From assembly GCA_026873275.1 (NCBI GenBank), contig JANTUC010000008.1, positions 992,001-1,056,000 of the forward strand: a DNA stretch of 64,000 nucleotides, read 5' to 3'. The position numbers were made by a program, and so were the translations under genes. Source of the DNA: Pseudopithomyces maydicus (lineage: Eukaryota; Ascomycota; Dothideomycetes; Pleosporales; Didymosphaeriaceae). Each line of letters opens with the position of its first letter. The first letter of the stretch is position 1. Shown here piece after piece: positions 35,881 to 48,700 of the stretch. Below the pieces are notes generated by a model. That model worked only from the letters and a program-made list of their open reading frames with translations. It did not search any database and was not told where the DNA came from.

Positions 35881-38800
35881 GTAGTGATTATAATCCTAGT
35901 ATACCTTAACTACTTTATATAACCCTAGCTATTTTAGGTTAAGCTTTTATTTTTTAAATATATCCACCTCTCTAAGTAAATCCTATAATAGAACTATATC
36001 CCCTATATTAATATCCTAGTAGAAGATTTTTTTATAAATATCCTAATATTCCTTCTTTTTAAGTTATATTCTCCGCGTACGCTTTTTAGATTTTATAATA
36101 TTTTTATCGCGAATATCTAGCTGCGCTACTTATATAACTAATAATTATTCCTTATTATATACTAAATTCTATAAAAGCATCTATTAGATTGGGATTTCTA
36201 GTTTTATTAAAAGAATAGGATTCTATTTTATTATTAATTATATAGGCAGGCAGCTAGTAGGCTTATAAATTAATACCTTATTTACTAATAATACTATAAA
36301 AAAATTATTTACCTACTCTCCTTATAGCTTTACTAAGGCCTTTATAATAGGGATATAACTAGATTTTATAAAGCCGTTTACTTAGGGGTTCTATACTAAA
36401 ATAATTACTTTTTTTATTCTCTATCTCTAAGCTAGCTTATTAAGCTATATTCTATTCTTAGGATTACTATCTACTACAAGCTCTTAGATCTATAACTAAT
36501 AATAAATAATATCTTTATAAAAGAATTTTATAATTTTCTTTAAGCTAGTTTTATAGAGCGCTTTTATTTTTAGCTAACTAGTAACCTACTTTTAAACTAC
36601 TATAAGGAATGAACACTCTCTGCTGCGCGGTATATATATAATATTTATAAATACCTTTTTCTATAAAGTCTAGCTGTATATAGTAGTCAGTATATATTAT
36701 ATCCTTTTTAATAAGTAAATTTAGCATTTAATATAAATAGTAATATACTTTTTTATTATATCCTAAAGGTCTTTTTACTAATATTATTAAATAATAGCAA
36801 TAGCGGTCCTATTAACGCCCTAATATTTAAGCTATATATAAACCTCTATAATTATAACTTTTTAAATTATCTTATTATCTATAACTTTTCTTACCGCTAT
36901 ATTCCTAAACACCTTTTTAAATAGTATTAAGTCTAAGAAGTAAAAGATTAGAACTTATTACCTTTACACTCTCTTCTTCCTAGCTAATATTCTTATAGGA
37001 ATGCACTAGTATATTAAATATTAAGTAATCTTTTTAGACTTATTTTTATATCTAGCCCCTAGTAGACGGTCGTCTATAGGTATTTTATAAGTTAATAAAT
37101 TATATTTTATACTCTTATATATAGTATAGTTAATATATATATTTAAGTTATCCTTAGGGTCTTCTAGCGGCTGCCAGCTATTTAGTTAAAAATATTAAAA
37201 TAGTATATTTATAATAATATACTTCTTTCCTTTTATATATTTAATTTTAAAGTCCTACAGCAAGACAGCAGCTATTTATTAATTTATTAATAAATTTAGT
37301 ACCTTTGTGCCTACTTAGTTTAATTAATAAATTAAGACTTAAGCGTCTATTTTAATTATAAAGTATACCCTATAAAGGTAGTACTATAGCTTCTTTAGTG
37401 CCTATAGTACTACCCTAGCTTTTAATTTAGTAGAGTATTACTTCTATTATTTTATAAACTATATAGTATTTTTAAATTATATAAAATAACGCTTCCTATT
37501 AGCTTCTAATTATTTAATTACTACTTTTACTCCCTAGGCGCTTATATCTACCCCTAAATATACTATTTATCTAAAGTTATAATTTAGTGTTACTAGCGCT
37601 AGCGCTAATATAATAATATACTTAAGCCTATTTATAGCTTTCTACTAAAATTCTCCCTATAAAAAATTAATATCCTTCTTTATTAGGTAGAAGAGAGGCT
37701 TCGCGATTAGCGTAAAATAATAAATCTATTATTAATAGTAAATATATATCTTTATAAATATTCTAATCTTTTTCTAGTTATAATATACTAACTAATTAAG
37801 AATTTTCTTTATCTTAAACTTCTAAAGGTGTTATCCTATAGCATTAACTTTATAACTAACTACTATTAGGCGATCTATTCCCTAGAAACACTTTACTTTA
37901 AATACTATACTTTTAGTCCTTTTTATATCTACTAGGACTTAGTCTACCTTTTAAATATATTCTAGTACGCATTTATAGATACTAAATAATTTTAATACTA
38001 ATAATAGATTTATTTCCCTTTTGCTTCCCCTATATATATATTATTAATAAATAGGGTATAGTTATATAGGTAGTATTTCTATAGGACTTTAAAAACAGCG
38101 TAAAGGAATATAGTAGGCATATTTATTATACCTTAGAATAGAGTACACTATTATACTAATAGACTAGCTATTATAATAGTAATAATATTATAACTATCCT
38201 TATAAAGCTCTAATTAGTTATACCCTAAGAAAAAATCTACTAGTATAATTAGAAAACTACTAGTAAATATCTTTAAAAAGTTATCTATATATAGTAGGAG
38301 CATTATATTTTATATAGTTATTTTATTTATCTTCTAGGCGTTAAAAATAAATTAATATTTAAAATCCTTCTTTAGCACTAGAAACTATAAATTATAATAT
38401 TAATTATTATACTCCTCTATAATACCTTATATAATATATTTTTATACTATCCCTATTACTATATCTTATAGCTTTTTTAAAGGTTAGAAAGTAGACTCCT
38501 GCTAAATAATATACTTAATAGTATAAATTTAATATAATAGTATTATATTAGGAAAGAACTTTTTCGCCTTACTAAAATTAAATATAATTACCCTCTCTTA
38601 ATTATATATTATCTCTTTTATTAAAGCTACTTCTTCTAGGTATAAATAAGGACTAAATTAAGAGGCCTTAAGCTAGGCCTTTATTAATTTAGTTCTTTTA
38701 ATAAACCTAGCGTACCTTTTTTTAAATAGGTAATTATATAGTCCTGGGGGAGCCGGCGCGGAAGTATAAAGCTATTTCTACTTATATATTTGCCTACTTC

Positions 38801-39700
38801 TCTAATTAAAATTACTAAAATTACTAGTTATCTAATAATTTTTTAGTATATTTACTAGGCGAACCTTATTAGTTACTTTTTTATATATAATATTTACCTC
38901 CTTTTATTACTTAATTGTACTTAAGTTCGCTATCCTTTACCTTTTATTATTATAATAAAGGAGCTGTTCCTAAAGGAGCATTAAAATAGGTAAATATTCT
39001 TTTAGCTTCTCTTATCTCTTTTACTCTTATTATTATATATTTTATATAGTATTACTTATATTTATATAGGTATAAAGATGCCTTTTATAGTTAGTAATTA
39101 GCCTATTTATATCTTTATTTTAGTCTATCGCTTTCTCTAGTTTTTAAGTAAAGTATAGGTTCTATAATTTACCTAGTTCTATATCTACTTTAATTAGAAT
39201 ATAGCTACAGATATAGCTAACTTTAACTATAAGTAATTATATTTTTTTATTATACTTATACTTTCTCTAGTATAGCTTTTTAAAGGAGTCATCCTTTTTA
39301 TTTTATAAATTAGAGATAATAATCGCGTTTAATATTTTTATAATATAAGGGCTATATATATCTAAACCTAATATAGGTAGATTAAATATAATAAAGACAG
39401 TATTTTATTATAAATTAAAGGAGAATATCTAGTAGTATAACTAACCCTATATAATATATTATATATTTAGCCTTACTGCTGCGCACTATAATACCTCTAA
39501 AATAATAAATTAAGTTAAATTCTTTATTATATAAAAGTAAGTAATTATTACTACTACCCCTACTTACACCTTAATATTATAAGTAGTCTTTATAATTAGT
39601 AACTCTCCTTTATCTATAGATATTAGTATACTTTACTTATACTTCTTTAAGATATTCTTATAAACTAAGTACAGCGCCCTTACTACACTCTTTTAAATTA
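35880..39700 (-). pseudogene. Gypsy F pol relic
   Basis: Minus-strand RT: LIILVDFFLGYN (about 38,220-38,260), a degraded TLPQGATNMPT block (about 38,111-38,150, in place of the usual MPFGLTNAP), and FINNIYIGEAKGK (from a FIDD active site, about 38,015-38,060). Then a KCFWGI/YYN-KKI thumb region (about 37,690-37,930). Integrase C-terminal block: VNKVLIYKPTSCLPI (from a WADRVT...STG pattern), with PILLIKLEIPI near 36,190. These belong to a Ty3/gypsy branch whose RT has LPQGATNS. Stops throughout. Limits are approximate. Confidence 0.68.
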
Positions 39701-42700
39701 AATTAATTTATAACTTAGTATTAATAAGATATTTTACCTAGTGCTTGTCCCTATTAAACTATATTTATAAAGTAAGGAGTTTTTATATAAGTATAACTAA
39801 ATTACTACTTTACTCTTATATTTAAATCTTTTCTATAATATTATTATCTCTTTAAGCCTCCCAAGTATCTCCTTTATTAAATACTTAATACTCTATTTTC
39901 TTAACTTTTATAACTTTCTTAAGTAAAGCTTTAAAATCTATAATTTTTTAATTCTATCCTAAATATCTCTAAATTAAATATATTAATCTTTACTCTTTTA
40001 GCGCTAGCGCATTAGACTGGCTAATAGAATAATATATAAGTAATTTATATATTATTTTACTAGCCCAGCCCCCTCTTTTTTATTATTTATAACTTAGTAA
40101 ACCTTATCTACCTTAATTAGGTAATATATTTTAAATATAATATTTCCTTCTATAAATTAGACTAATTTATTTTATTAAGTATAATTAGTCTCCTTTTCTT
40201 AGTTAATAGCTTATTGTAGCGGTTAATAAAATTTAGAGTAATAAATAAAGTTTTCTATAGTAAGATACTAAACCTCTTAATTTAGTAACCTTTAAATAAT
40301 ATTTATTTTAGAAGTTTTTAAGTTAGTGCTCTAATATCTCCTACTTAACTAGACTTTTAATTATAAAGGCTCTCTTATTACTCTACTTAAAGTATTAACT
40401 AAAGATACTATACGCCTTTATAAGGAATTTATTAAGGGCTATTTAAAAGAATCTAAAAGCCTAAATCTCTATATAATAGGTAATAGGGTTATTAAGTTTT
40501 AAATATTTTACTTAATAAAAGGGCATAAAGTAAAAGAACTAAGTATAGGCACTTATTAGCTAACTATATTATTTTAATTATAATAAAATACTACCTCTAA
40601 AGTAGTATAGCTTTATAGGCTACTCTAAGAGGCCCTTTAAGCTTTTATAATAAGAGTATAAAATTATAATAGAATAAAGTTATTACTAGGCGGAGGCTAT
40701 AATAATCTATATAATTAAAACCTAATTTATATATTTACCTCCTTTAGATCCCCTTTAAAGTAATCCTCCTTAAAGCTATTAATTATATTATAAAGAATAA
40801 AATATACCTTCTATAAGTTACTCTTAAATATATTAACCGCCTTAAAGAGGACTTTAGAATTATATTTATTTACTATAATTTCTAATATAGTGTTATTTTA
40901 TACCTATACTTTAGAAATTATAGATAGGGCATTACTTTATAGCTTTAACTAAACCTCTTAATAGGTCTAGTCCTATACCTATTAATTAGTAACTTAAAAT
41001 CTCTTCTTAACCTTTTATAGGAGCTACTTATATTACCCTATAAATAGAGTTATACTAAATACGTCTTTTAATAGGTAGTTTATATTACTAAACTAAAAGT
41101 AAAAGGATCTAAAAGATTAATTATAGAAGTAATAAATCTAGTTCCCCTTATATAATTAAATAAGCTGTAGGTAATAGCCTATATTATATTCTAATAATAT
41201 ATAGCTAAAACACACCCTATTACTTCTTTATTTATTATTAGGTATTTAGCTTCTATCCCTATACTAGTTCTATTATAAGTAAGACCCCCTACCTTACTAA
41301 GGGCTAGTATAGCTTTATAGGGGCCTTAATAGATTTATAGATAGTTTAGTATTCTTATTTAAATTATTTAAATAAGTAGCTGATTTAGTTAGCTAACTTA
41401 ATATAATTTAGTTTAGAAAGTGCTTTAGGGACTTTATATTTTAATTAATATCTTTTATTCCCTAAAAGTATTTATAGCCTAACTTTTTAGCAGTTAATAT
41501 AACTTTTTAAGTATTTAGGCTTATTCTTTTTAAGTTCTTATATAGTTACTATATCTCTATATCCCTATTAGCCTTAGGGGTAATTTTAAAATAATTTAAT
41601 AATACTGGCACTACTTATAGTTAGGTAATTAATAAGACCTATAAGTAACTATACTAGTTTACCTACTCTATATCCCTAGCTAAAATAAGGTTATAGGTAT
41701 ACTAGATATTCTAGCTTATATATATAAAATTATAATTTAAAATACCCCTCCTCTGCTCCTTTAATCCCTTTATAAAAGTATAAATAGTATCTATATTATA
41801 TATAGGCAGGTTATTAAGTATAGGCCTAAGTAATAGTATATATAATAATATATACTCTTTATTTTACTAATATAATTCTTAAAAGAAGAAGAAGTCTTTT
41901 TTATATTTTTAAATTTAGTTTTGCTCTATATAGGCCCCTGTATATATTATAAATTTAATATAATATTATATTACTCTTAGCTTAGAGTCCTAAGAAGTGT
42001 TAAAATAAAATTTCTTTAAAAAGGGTTAGCTTACCACTATCTAAAAAATATTTATTTTTTTAATAAGCTAAGATAGCTTTCTAGAGGCCCTTTTAATTAT
42101 TTTCCTTAAACTCCTTTATAAACCTAATTATACGCTTTAGTTAAGCTTAACAGAAGTTTAGAAACTATAGGAACTTATTAAAATTATTATATTAATAATA
42201 ATTAGTAACGCAATTATAGTCCTTTAGAAACTCTATTATATTATTACTATTAAAGTACGGTAAAAGGCCTAATACGCGTAATTATAATATATATTCTCTA
42301 CTTATAAAGGGCATTTAATACTTTCTAGGATAAATTAACTTAAAGCCTAATCTATCTTTACTACCCCTAAATAGGGTAGGTAATTCTTAACCGCTAGAGT
42401 TACTAAGTAGGCTATATTTAGTGTATATAAATATAATAATGATAAAGTTATAGGCAATTATAATTAGTAATAAAAGTATATAAATAGTAAGCTAAATATA
42501 GTATAATAGTAGTCTAATAAATAGTAGGGAATTTGTGATAAGAAGCTTCTTACTCTATAATTAGAAACTTTTTTAATTTTAACCTTTTTAGTTAATATCT
42601 AATTAATACACCTTTTTAATAATTATTAGTTATATAATACCCTCTTAGTATACCTTTACCCTTTTAGTAATAACTATAGCGCCTATATATAGATAGAATA

Positions 42701-42945
42701 CTTTTTATGTTAAACTTAGAGCTTCTTACTCTCTTTTAAGACTACTCTTATTTAATTATAATCTCTTATTATAGGGGCACCTGAAACTTTATTAAATATA
42801 ATAATTTATTATATTATTATAGTATTTTGTATTCTGCATAAGTGGCTTAATAGATAGATAAATATATAGGGTTAAATTAATACCTATTAGATAACTCTTT
42901 TTTAATTTTTTTCTACTTACTACGCCCCCTTAGTATAGTTACTAT
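39700..42945. other. Gypsy F 5' internal region (gag expected)
   Basis: By position this should contain F's leader and gag on the minus strand. I could not read a zinc knuckle or capsid block with confidence. Confidence 0.4.
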
Positions 42946-43282
42946 TAAAGTAGTGCTAGATATATATAAGGATTTTTAATTAGAATCTTATAAATGTCCC
43001 TAGTAAAGTAAGAAATCTAAGAATATTAGGCACCTATAGTAGTAGTAGTTAAAGGAGTTATTATATAGGTATAGTAGACTAATATAATATATATAATAAA
43101 TTAAAATTATTTAATAGAAAGGCCTCATCGTCGTTCTTATTTAAGTTATAAAGTATAAAGGTAGGATAATCCTTCTATTAAGGATCTCTTCTAACAGATA
43201 TACTAACTAAAGCCTTACCTAATACTATACAATTAATTAATTAAATTATCCATTTATGGGGAGACCACCTCCCCACGGTACA
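42946..43282 (-). repeat. Gypsy F 5' LTR
   Basis: 337 bp, matching 30842-31178. Its right end keeps the GGGGAGACCACCTCCCC hairpin, while its left end is RIP-mutated (TAAAGTAG in place of TGAAGCAG). Confidence 0.87.
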
Positions 43283-44062
43283 GTATAATTTGCTGTAGAG
43301 GTGTATAATAAAATACTTTTATTTATAGGGGGAATTTATTTAATTTCTTAAAGTAATTAAGTAAGCTATAAACTTATTTACTAATTATTTTTCTTTTTAT
43401 ATTACCTTTTAGTATTATATTATTATTTATAACTTTCTATTAATAGGGCTTTTAATTTAGTCTAGTAGAAACACTATTATTTATTATTAATTTAGTATTT
43501 TATTAGTATTTTTACCTTCTCTTTATGATTATAGTTAACGTAAAGTAATCTTTAATAATTATAGAGTAAATATAATATATTAGTTCTTAATAATAAATGC
43601 TTAAGGATCTAAGTAGAATATAATTTTTAATTTTCTTTTAAAATTATTAAATTCCCTAATACTCTACTCCTTAAAAATAAAAATAGATTTAATCTTTAAT
43701 CTCTACTAAGGGTATACTAGAGTTATATTACTTAAGTATTATTATTAAATAATTTATTTATTTTTTATTAAAATAATATTAATAATAGTATTAGCTACTA
43801 AAGGTTTATTTTAAATTTTTTATAAACTTTTTATTACTATCTATTGTTTATATCTTTTAATTTTTATTTTAAGTCTCTGTATTTCTTTTAATATTACTAA
43901 TTTATTATACCATTACTTAAGTATTATTAGTCTTATTACTATAGGGTCTAATTCTTTTTCGCTTAAGTCTTTTTATATTAAAGGAAGTAAGTTATCCTTT
44001 ATTATTAAAAAGATTAGAGATAATAATATATCTCCTCCCTTTTATAAGTTTAATATAGTGGC
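43283..44062 (-). pseudogene. Gypsy D gag relic (N-terminal part)
   Basis: The host segment between F and E. The minus strand gives a coding-like, Lys/Leu-rich frame (GGDILLSLIF, KDLSEKELDPIVI, LVILKEIQRLKIKIKRYK) just inside where D's 5' LTR and leader should be. That is consistent with the start of gag. No family domain can be named. Confidence 0.45.
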
Positions 44063-44316
44063 TGTGAGATTACAGCATGATCGCACAGGGCAAACCTTTT
44101 AAGTAAGACTAGATAGTATATTCTAGGCTAAGTAAGAATATACTAAACTAGCTAAAAGAAAAGATACCTAAGAAGAGAGTCTCTATATAATATTAAAGGG
44201 GCCTATAGGTGTAAACACCTATAAGGTAGCTTAAAATAGGTACTTAATAGCCTAAAAGGGGTACTTAGTAGTTTAAAGGGGGCCTAAAATAGCCTAAATT
44301 AGATAGGGGCCTTATA
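44063..44316 (-). repeat. Gypsy E 3' LTR
   Basis: 254 bp. It contains short degenerate tandem units (AGCCTAAAGGGGG-type, about 20-22 bp apart) and a small hairpin around TAGGTGTAAACACCTA. Confidence 0.87.
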
Positions 44317-44399
44317 CTACCCTCCTTTAAAACTAAAAAGATTATAAAAAGAGTTATAAATCTTTTAGTAAATAGAATAAAGAAGCTTCTATAAGCTTA

Positions 44400-47300
44400 A
44401 AAAATAAAAAATATTATTATTTAATCTATCTAATCTATAAATATTTAATAATATATTTTATTATATAATAATTTATATTCCTTTTACCCTCCTTTAGTCC
44501 GCCTGTCGGATTAAGCTACTCTAGTATATTTATATAAAACTATATATTTTCTTATATAAAAAGATAATTACTTAAATTTTTTTAAGTAATCTACTGCATG
44601 CAGCCGTAAACCTATTAAATAGAATTTATAGGATACTTAAGGGGGAATTTTTAAAGACCTTAAAATTAATCTACTTAAGAAGGATAAAGGATTATTAAAA
44701 AAATAAAAGGAACTTAGAATAGTAGTAAATAAAATAGGCTTTACCTTAATAAGTATTATAATTTTATCTTATAATCCACCTAACTTAAATCTTTATACTT
44801 ATACTTATTATTATTATATAGTGCCTACTTTAATAAATATATTATTTTTAGTAATAGGATCTAAAAACTAATCCTAGAATATAATATTAACCTACTTAAA
44901 TAATTATTTAGGGGGACTAGTTACTTTAGGGTTAATTTTATAGAATAATTTAATAGCTAGCGGCGAGTTAATAAAATTAGATACTAAATACTATATATTA
45001 TTAAAGTTATAGCCTATCTAATTAGCCTAATATTATAAGCGTCTATAGTAAATATAATTATTTTTAATTTTAAACACCTCCTATTTTATTATACTATTAA
45101 CTTTAGTTAGCAGTTTAGGCTTTTAGACTTATTTAGATAGTAGATCCTTAATAGCTTTATATAATTAATCTGCATAAAAAGCTAGGTAAATCTTTATATA
45201 AGATAGGAGATCTAACTAGTAGAATAGGCCTTTTTATTTTATAATATAATATAGGCTATATATTTATTAATTAAGTTTAATGCTAGGGCGCGTAGATAAG
45301 AAATCCTTTAAAATAATATATATTATATCTCCTTTAGTAAAGTTAGGCTTACGCCGCTTCTTATTTACCTATTATAATATAGTTTATTAAGTAATTGTAA
45401 TATTCTCCTTTACGGAATTTAGCACCTACTTAATAGCTATATATTTATTATTAATAAATTTAATAATTTTATTAAGGGTAAAATTATTAATAAAGTTCTT
45501 AGAGGGGTATAAATACTTTATTTAATCCTACTAGTACGGGGCTTTAATTTTAAACTTAATCTTAAAGGATGTAAATCCTATAAACTTATTAAATAAGATA
45601 GTTTAAGCCTAATCTATAGAAGATAAAAGCTATAACTAGTTATTTTAAAATTTATTTATAAAAGGCCTAAGGTGTTAGTCTAAATACTTACTATATATCT
45701 TAATTTAGTTATTTATTTACGCGTGTCTGGCGGATATAAGATTCTAATAAATATTTACTAATTAATATAGTCCCTTAAAGAAGTTAGAGGTAAACTAGGG
45801 ACCCTAATTATTAATTATAGATTTAGGTAAGCTGAAGACGCAAAAGATATAGTTATAGTATAATTATATTATCCCCTTTATAGTAATAGTCTTATAGTAA
45901 AGTAAGACGAATATTTGTTTGCTAAGTTAATATACTATTATTATAATATTATTATAATTATTAGCGTCTGGGGGAAGCTTTTAAAGTTAATTAAAATATC
46001 CTACTATATATTCTTTAGAATAGGTAGGGGTTAAAATAACCTTAATATTTTATTATAGGGTGGCTTTAATTAGCAACACTGCTTATAATTATATATAAAT
46101 TATTTAATGTCTTAACTAAGTGTTTGCTAGTAATACTTATTTTATAATAATTTATAAGTCTTTGCTATACTTAGATAGGCTATAATTTAATAATTATATA
46201 TTAATTAAATTAGTTGCGTGCGGAGATGGCCTATTTTAAAAATAATTAATTTAGAGTCTTTAGTTAATAAATTAGATAGGGTTAAGTTATAGCCCTTTTT
46301 ATATACTATTACTAACTTTTACTTTTTTATTAGAATTATATCCTTATAGTTAGCGGCGAATATTTAATTAAAAAGTATAAACTTCTAATTCTTAATAGTA
46401 GGAGTATCAGCTTTAGTAATAACTAATAGAATTATAATAGTAAATATATCTATAAAATAAAAAATAATTAATTTTACTCTATAGCACTTTTAGCTTTCTA
46501 AGTAACTAGTTCTACCTATTTATATAAAAATATATTTATAGGGATGTTAGCTATCCTAAGTTAATAAGTTATAATATATTAATACTATAATAGCTATTCT
46601 AACTAGTATATTTAGTAAAGAGTAAGCTTCTATTTTAAGCTAAAATACTTTAGCGCCTATTAATTTATAAGAATTTTAACTAGATCTTTAACTTATAGAT
46701 TAATAAGTTAGAAGTATTATTTTTTTAATTTATTTATAACGGCTAGCATCTCTTTATTATATATATTATAATTTAACTCCGCTAAGTTTATAATTTTTAA
46801 ATAAAAGCTTATAGGCTTCTAAAAAGTATTATCTTAAAATTAATTAAGTACTTTTATAATAATACTATTGCTAGCGTCTATTTCTATTTATATATAGTAG
46901 TTAGGGGAGTACTAGGCGATTAGGTTATCTAAGTAGACTAAGTCTTTAATATAGTTAAAGGCCTCCTTTTTAATATTATTAAATTATTAAAACTTATCCT
47001 TCTTTAATAGTTTAGCTAATAATCTAAATACTTATTTAAACTGCGAAAGGAACTTATAATAGAAATTATAAAATTTATAAAAGAATTATAGGGCGTTTAG
47101 GATAATTAACTCTAGTTAATCCTTTATAGTTATAGTTTTTGCGGGATCTTTTTATATACCTAAAATAATAATTATAAACTTAAAAAATCTAGTTTTAATA
47201 ACTGCAAATTCACTCTTTTTAATATTATAATAAAGTTTACTCTCTTAGAGACAGACTAGTATAACTTAAATATAATTTTTATACTTAAGTAAGTTTAATA

Positions 47301-48700
47301 AGTAAATTAAAACATTATTTATATAGATTATATAAATTTCTCCAATATAGTCTATTAAAATATAGTTTACTAGACTTTAGAAGGACGCAGGTCTATTATA
47401 TAATTTAAATAGTAAAATATAATAGAAGTAGTTACTAAATTAAATACAAAAAGTAATAAGTTCTTAATTAAATTTATTTATAAGAATATAATAAAAGGCC
47501 TATTAAAAGTTTACTTTAGAAAAGATTTAGGCCCCTAATAGTTATATTATTATTTTATTAATCTTAAGTACCGCGGTTATATCCTTTTAAGTAATTAAAT
47601 TAAGTCTTCTATAATTAATATATAACCTTTACCCTCCTTTAGGCTTCTTTATATATAATATTAGGGAGATAAAGCTAGCGCTACTAAATAAAATAAAGTC
47701 TTTTTATAAATTTTTTTATATATAAGTATACAGGAGTTCTAAGTATTCTATTATTATAGAGTATAGTAGATAAGATTTTAAACAGTAAATATCCTTTATT
47801 AGAATAATTTTATAGTTTATTTTAGGATAACTAAGAGGAAGCGTATTAGTTATAACTTTAAAGAAGAAAGTAGTATCTAAGTCTATCTAGCCTTTATATA
47901 GTAATTTAGTATTTAACTTTACTATAATATCTAATTTTAATAGTTTTAAAATAATACTGCTTAGCTTATATTCTTCTATTTTTAAATTAATAAGTTATTC
48001 TATTTTATATATAGAAATAGCATTAATATTAACTTTATTAAATTCTTTGGCGAATGCAGTAACTGTTATATAACTAATATTTATACTAATTATATATAAT
48101 TATAAAAGTATTAGTGCTGCGTAATTTAATTTTTATAGAAAGTATATAGCTGCTAGCTTATACCCTCTAGTAGGAATTAGGAAATAATAAATAAATTTAT
48201 TAGCTTAAAGTAATCCTAGTTTACTTAATTAAAATACGCTAGAGTTTAGAGTTATTTAATAAAAATTAGCTAAATCTATTTAACGTTTTATAGAATACTA
48301 CCCGCCCTTAGGGGCATTTATTATAATAATTAAAAGGTTTTTTAGTTCTTAGATCTATAGGATATTATAAAATATATTATTCTTTTATAGGGTGATACTA
48401 ACTTCTTTAGTGTTAATAGTTATCGCGATAGAATACCTTAAGATATATTTTAGAGTTTAATTATATAAAAGTAGATTTTTGCCTATAGAAAAATCGCAAT
48501 ATTTAATATTAACTTAGTATATAAAATTTATAAAGGGTAGCGGCCGGCTAAGCACCTATAAAGGAGTTAATAATTTAGGAACTTTATTTTCTAGCTAAAT
48601 AATCTACCTATTTTTATAATTAATTAAGGTTCTAGTATCTTTAAAGAATTTACGCCTAATAATAAGGTCTTAATTACCTGTCTTGCAGTAGATAAATTAG
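44400..48700 (-). pseudogene. Gypsy E pol relic
   Basis: Minus-strand RT: YINNVLIYLLNLLKYKNYI (from YIDD, about 47,280-47,335), followed by ESKLYYNIKKSEFAVIKTRF with a short gap (about 47,170-47,260). RNase H: a DASNSIIIKVLN block and YNIYNKEMLAVINKLKK (about 46,690-46,880). The integrase is expected at about 45,000-46,400, where I could not read its motifs securely. The order RT then RNase H marks Ty3/gypsy. Stops and Cys-to-Tyr changes run throughout. Limits are approximate. Confidence 0.7.

Larger units (their letters stand above)
30842..43282 (-). mobile_element. Gypsy F (12.4 kb, RIP-degraded, LPQGATN-type RT)
   Basis: Two 337-bp LTRs (30842-31178 and 42946-43282) in direct orientation, with TG...CA ends (now mutated) and a 4-bp duplication GTAT (30838-30841 and 43283-43286). 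Pol reads on the minus strand, so the right LTR is the 5' one. The element is unusually long: about 4.7 kb lie between the end of integrase and the 3' LTR. A solo LTR of the same family is at 708-1044, also with a 4-bp duplication. Confidence 0.85.

Noticed and set aside
44063..44316. CRISPR-like array from the spaced repeats in E's LTR
   Set aside because: Units are degenerate, few, without unique spacers, and lie within a proven LTR in a eukaryotic context.
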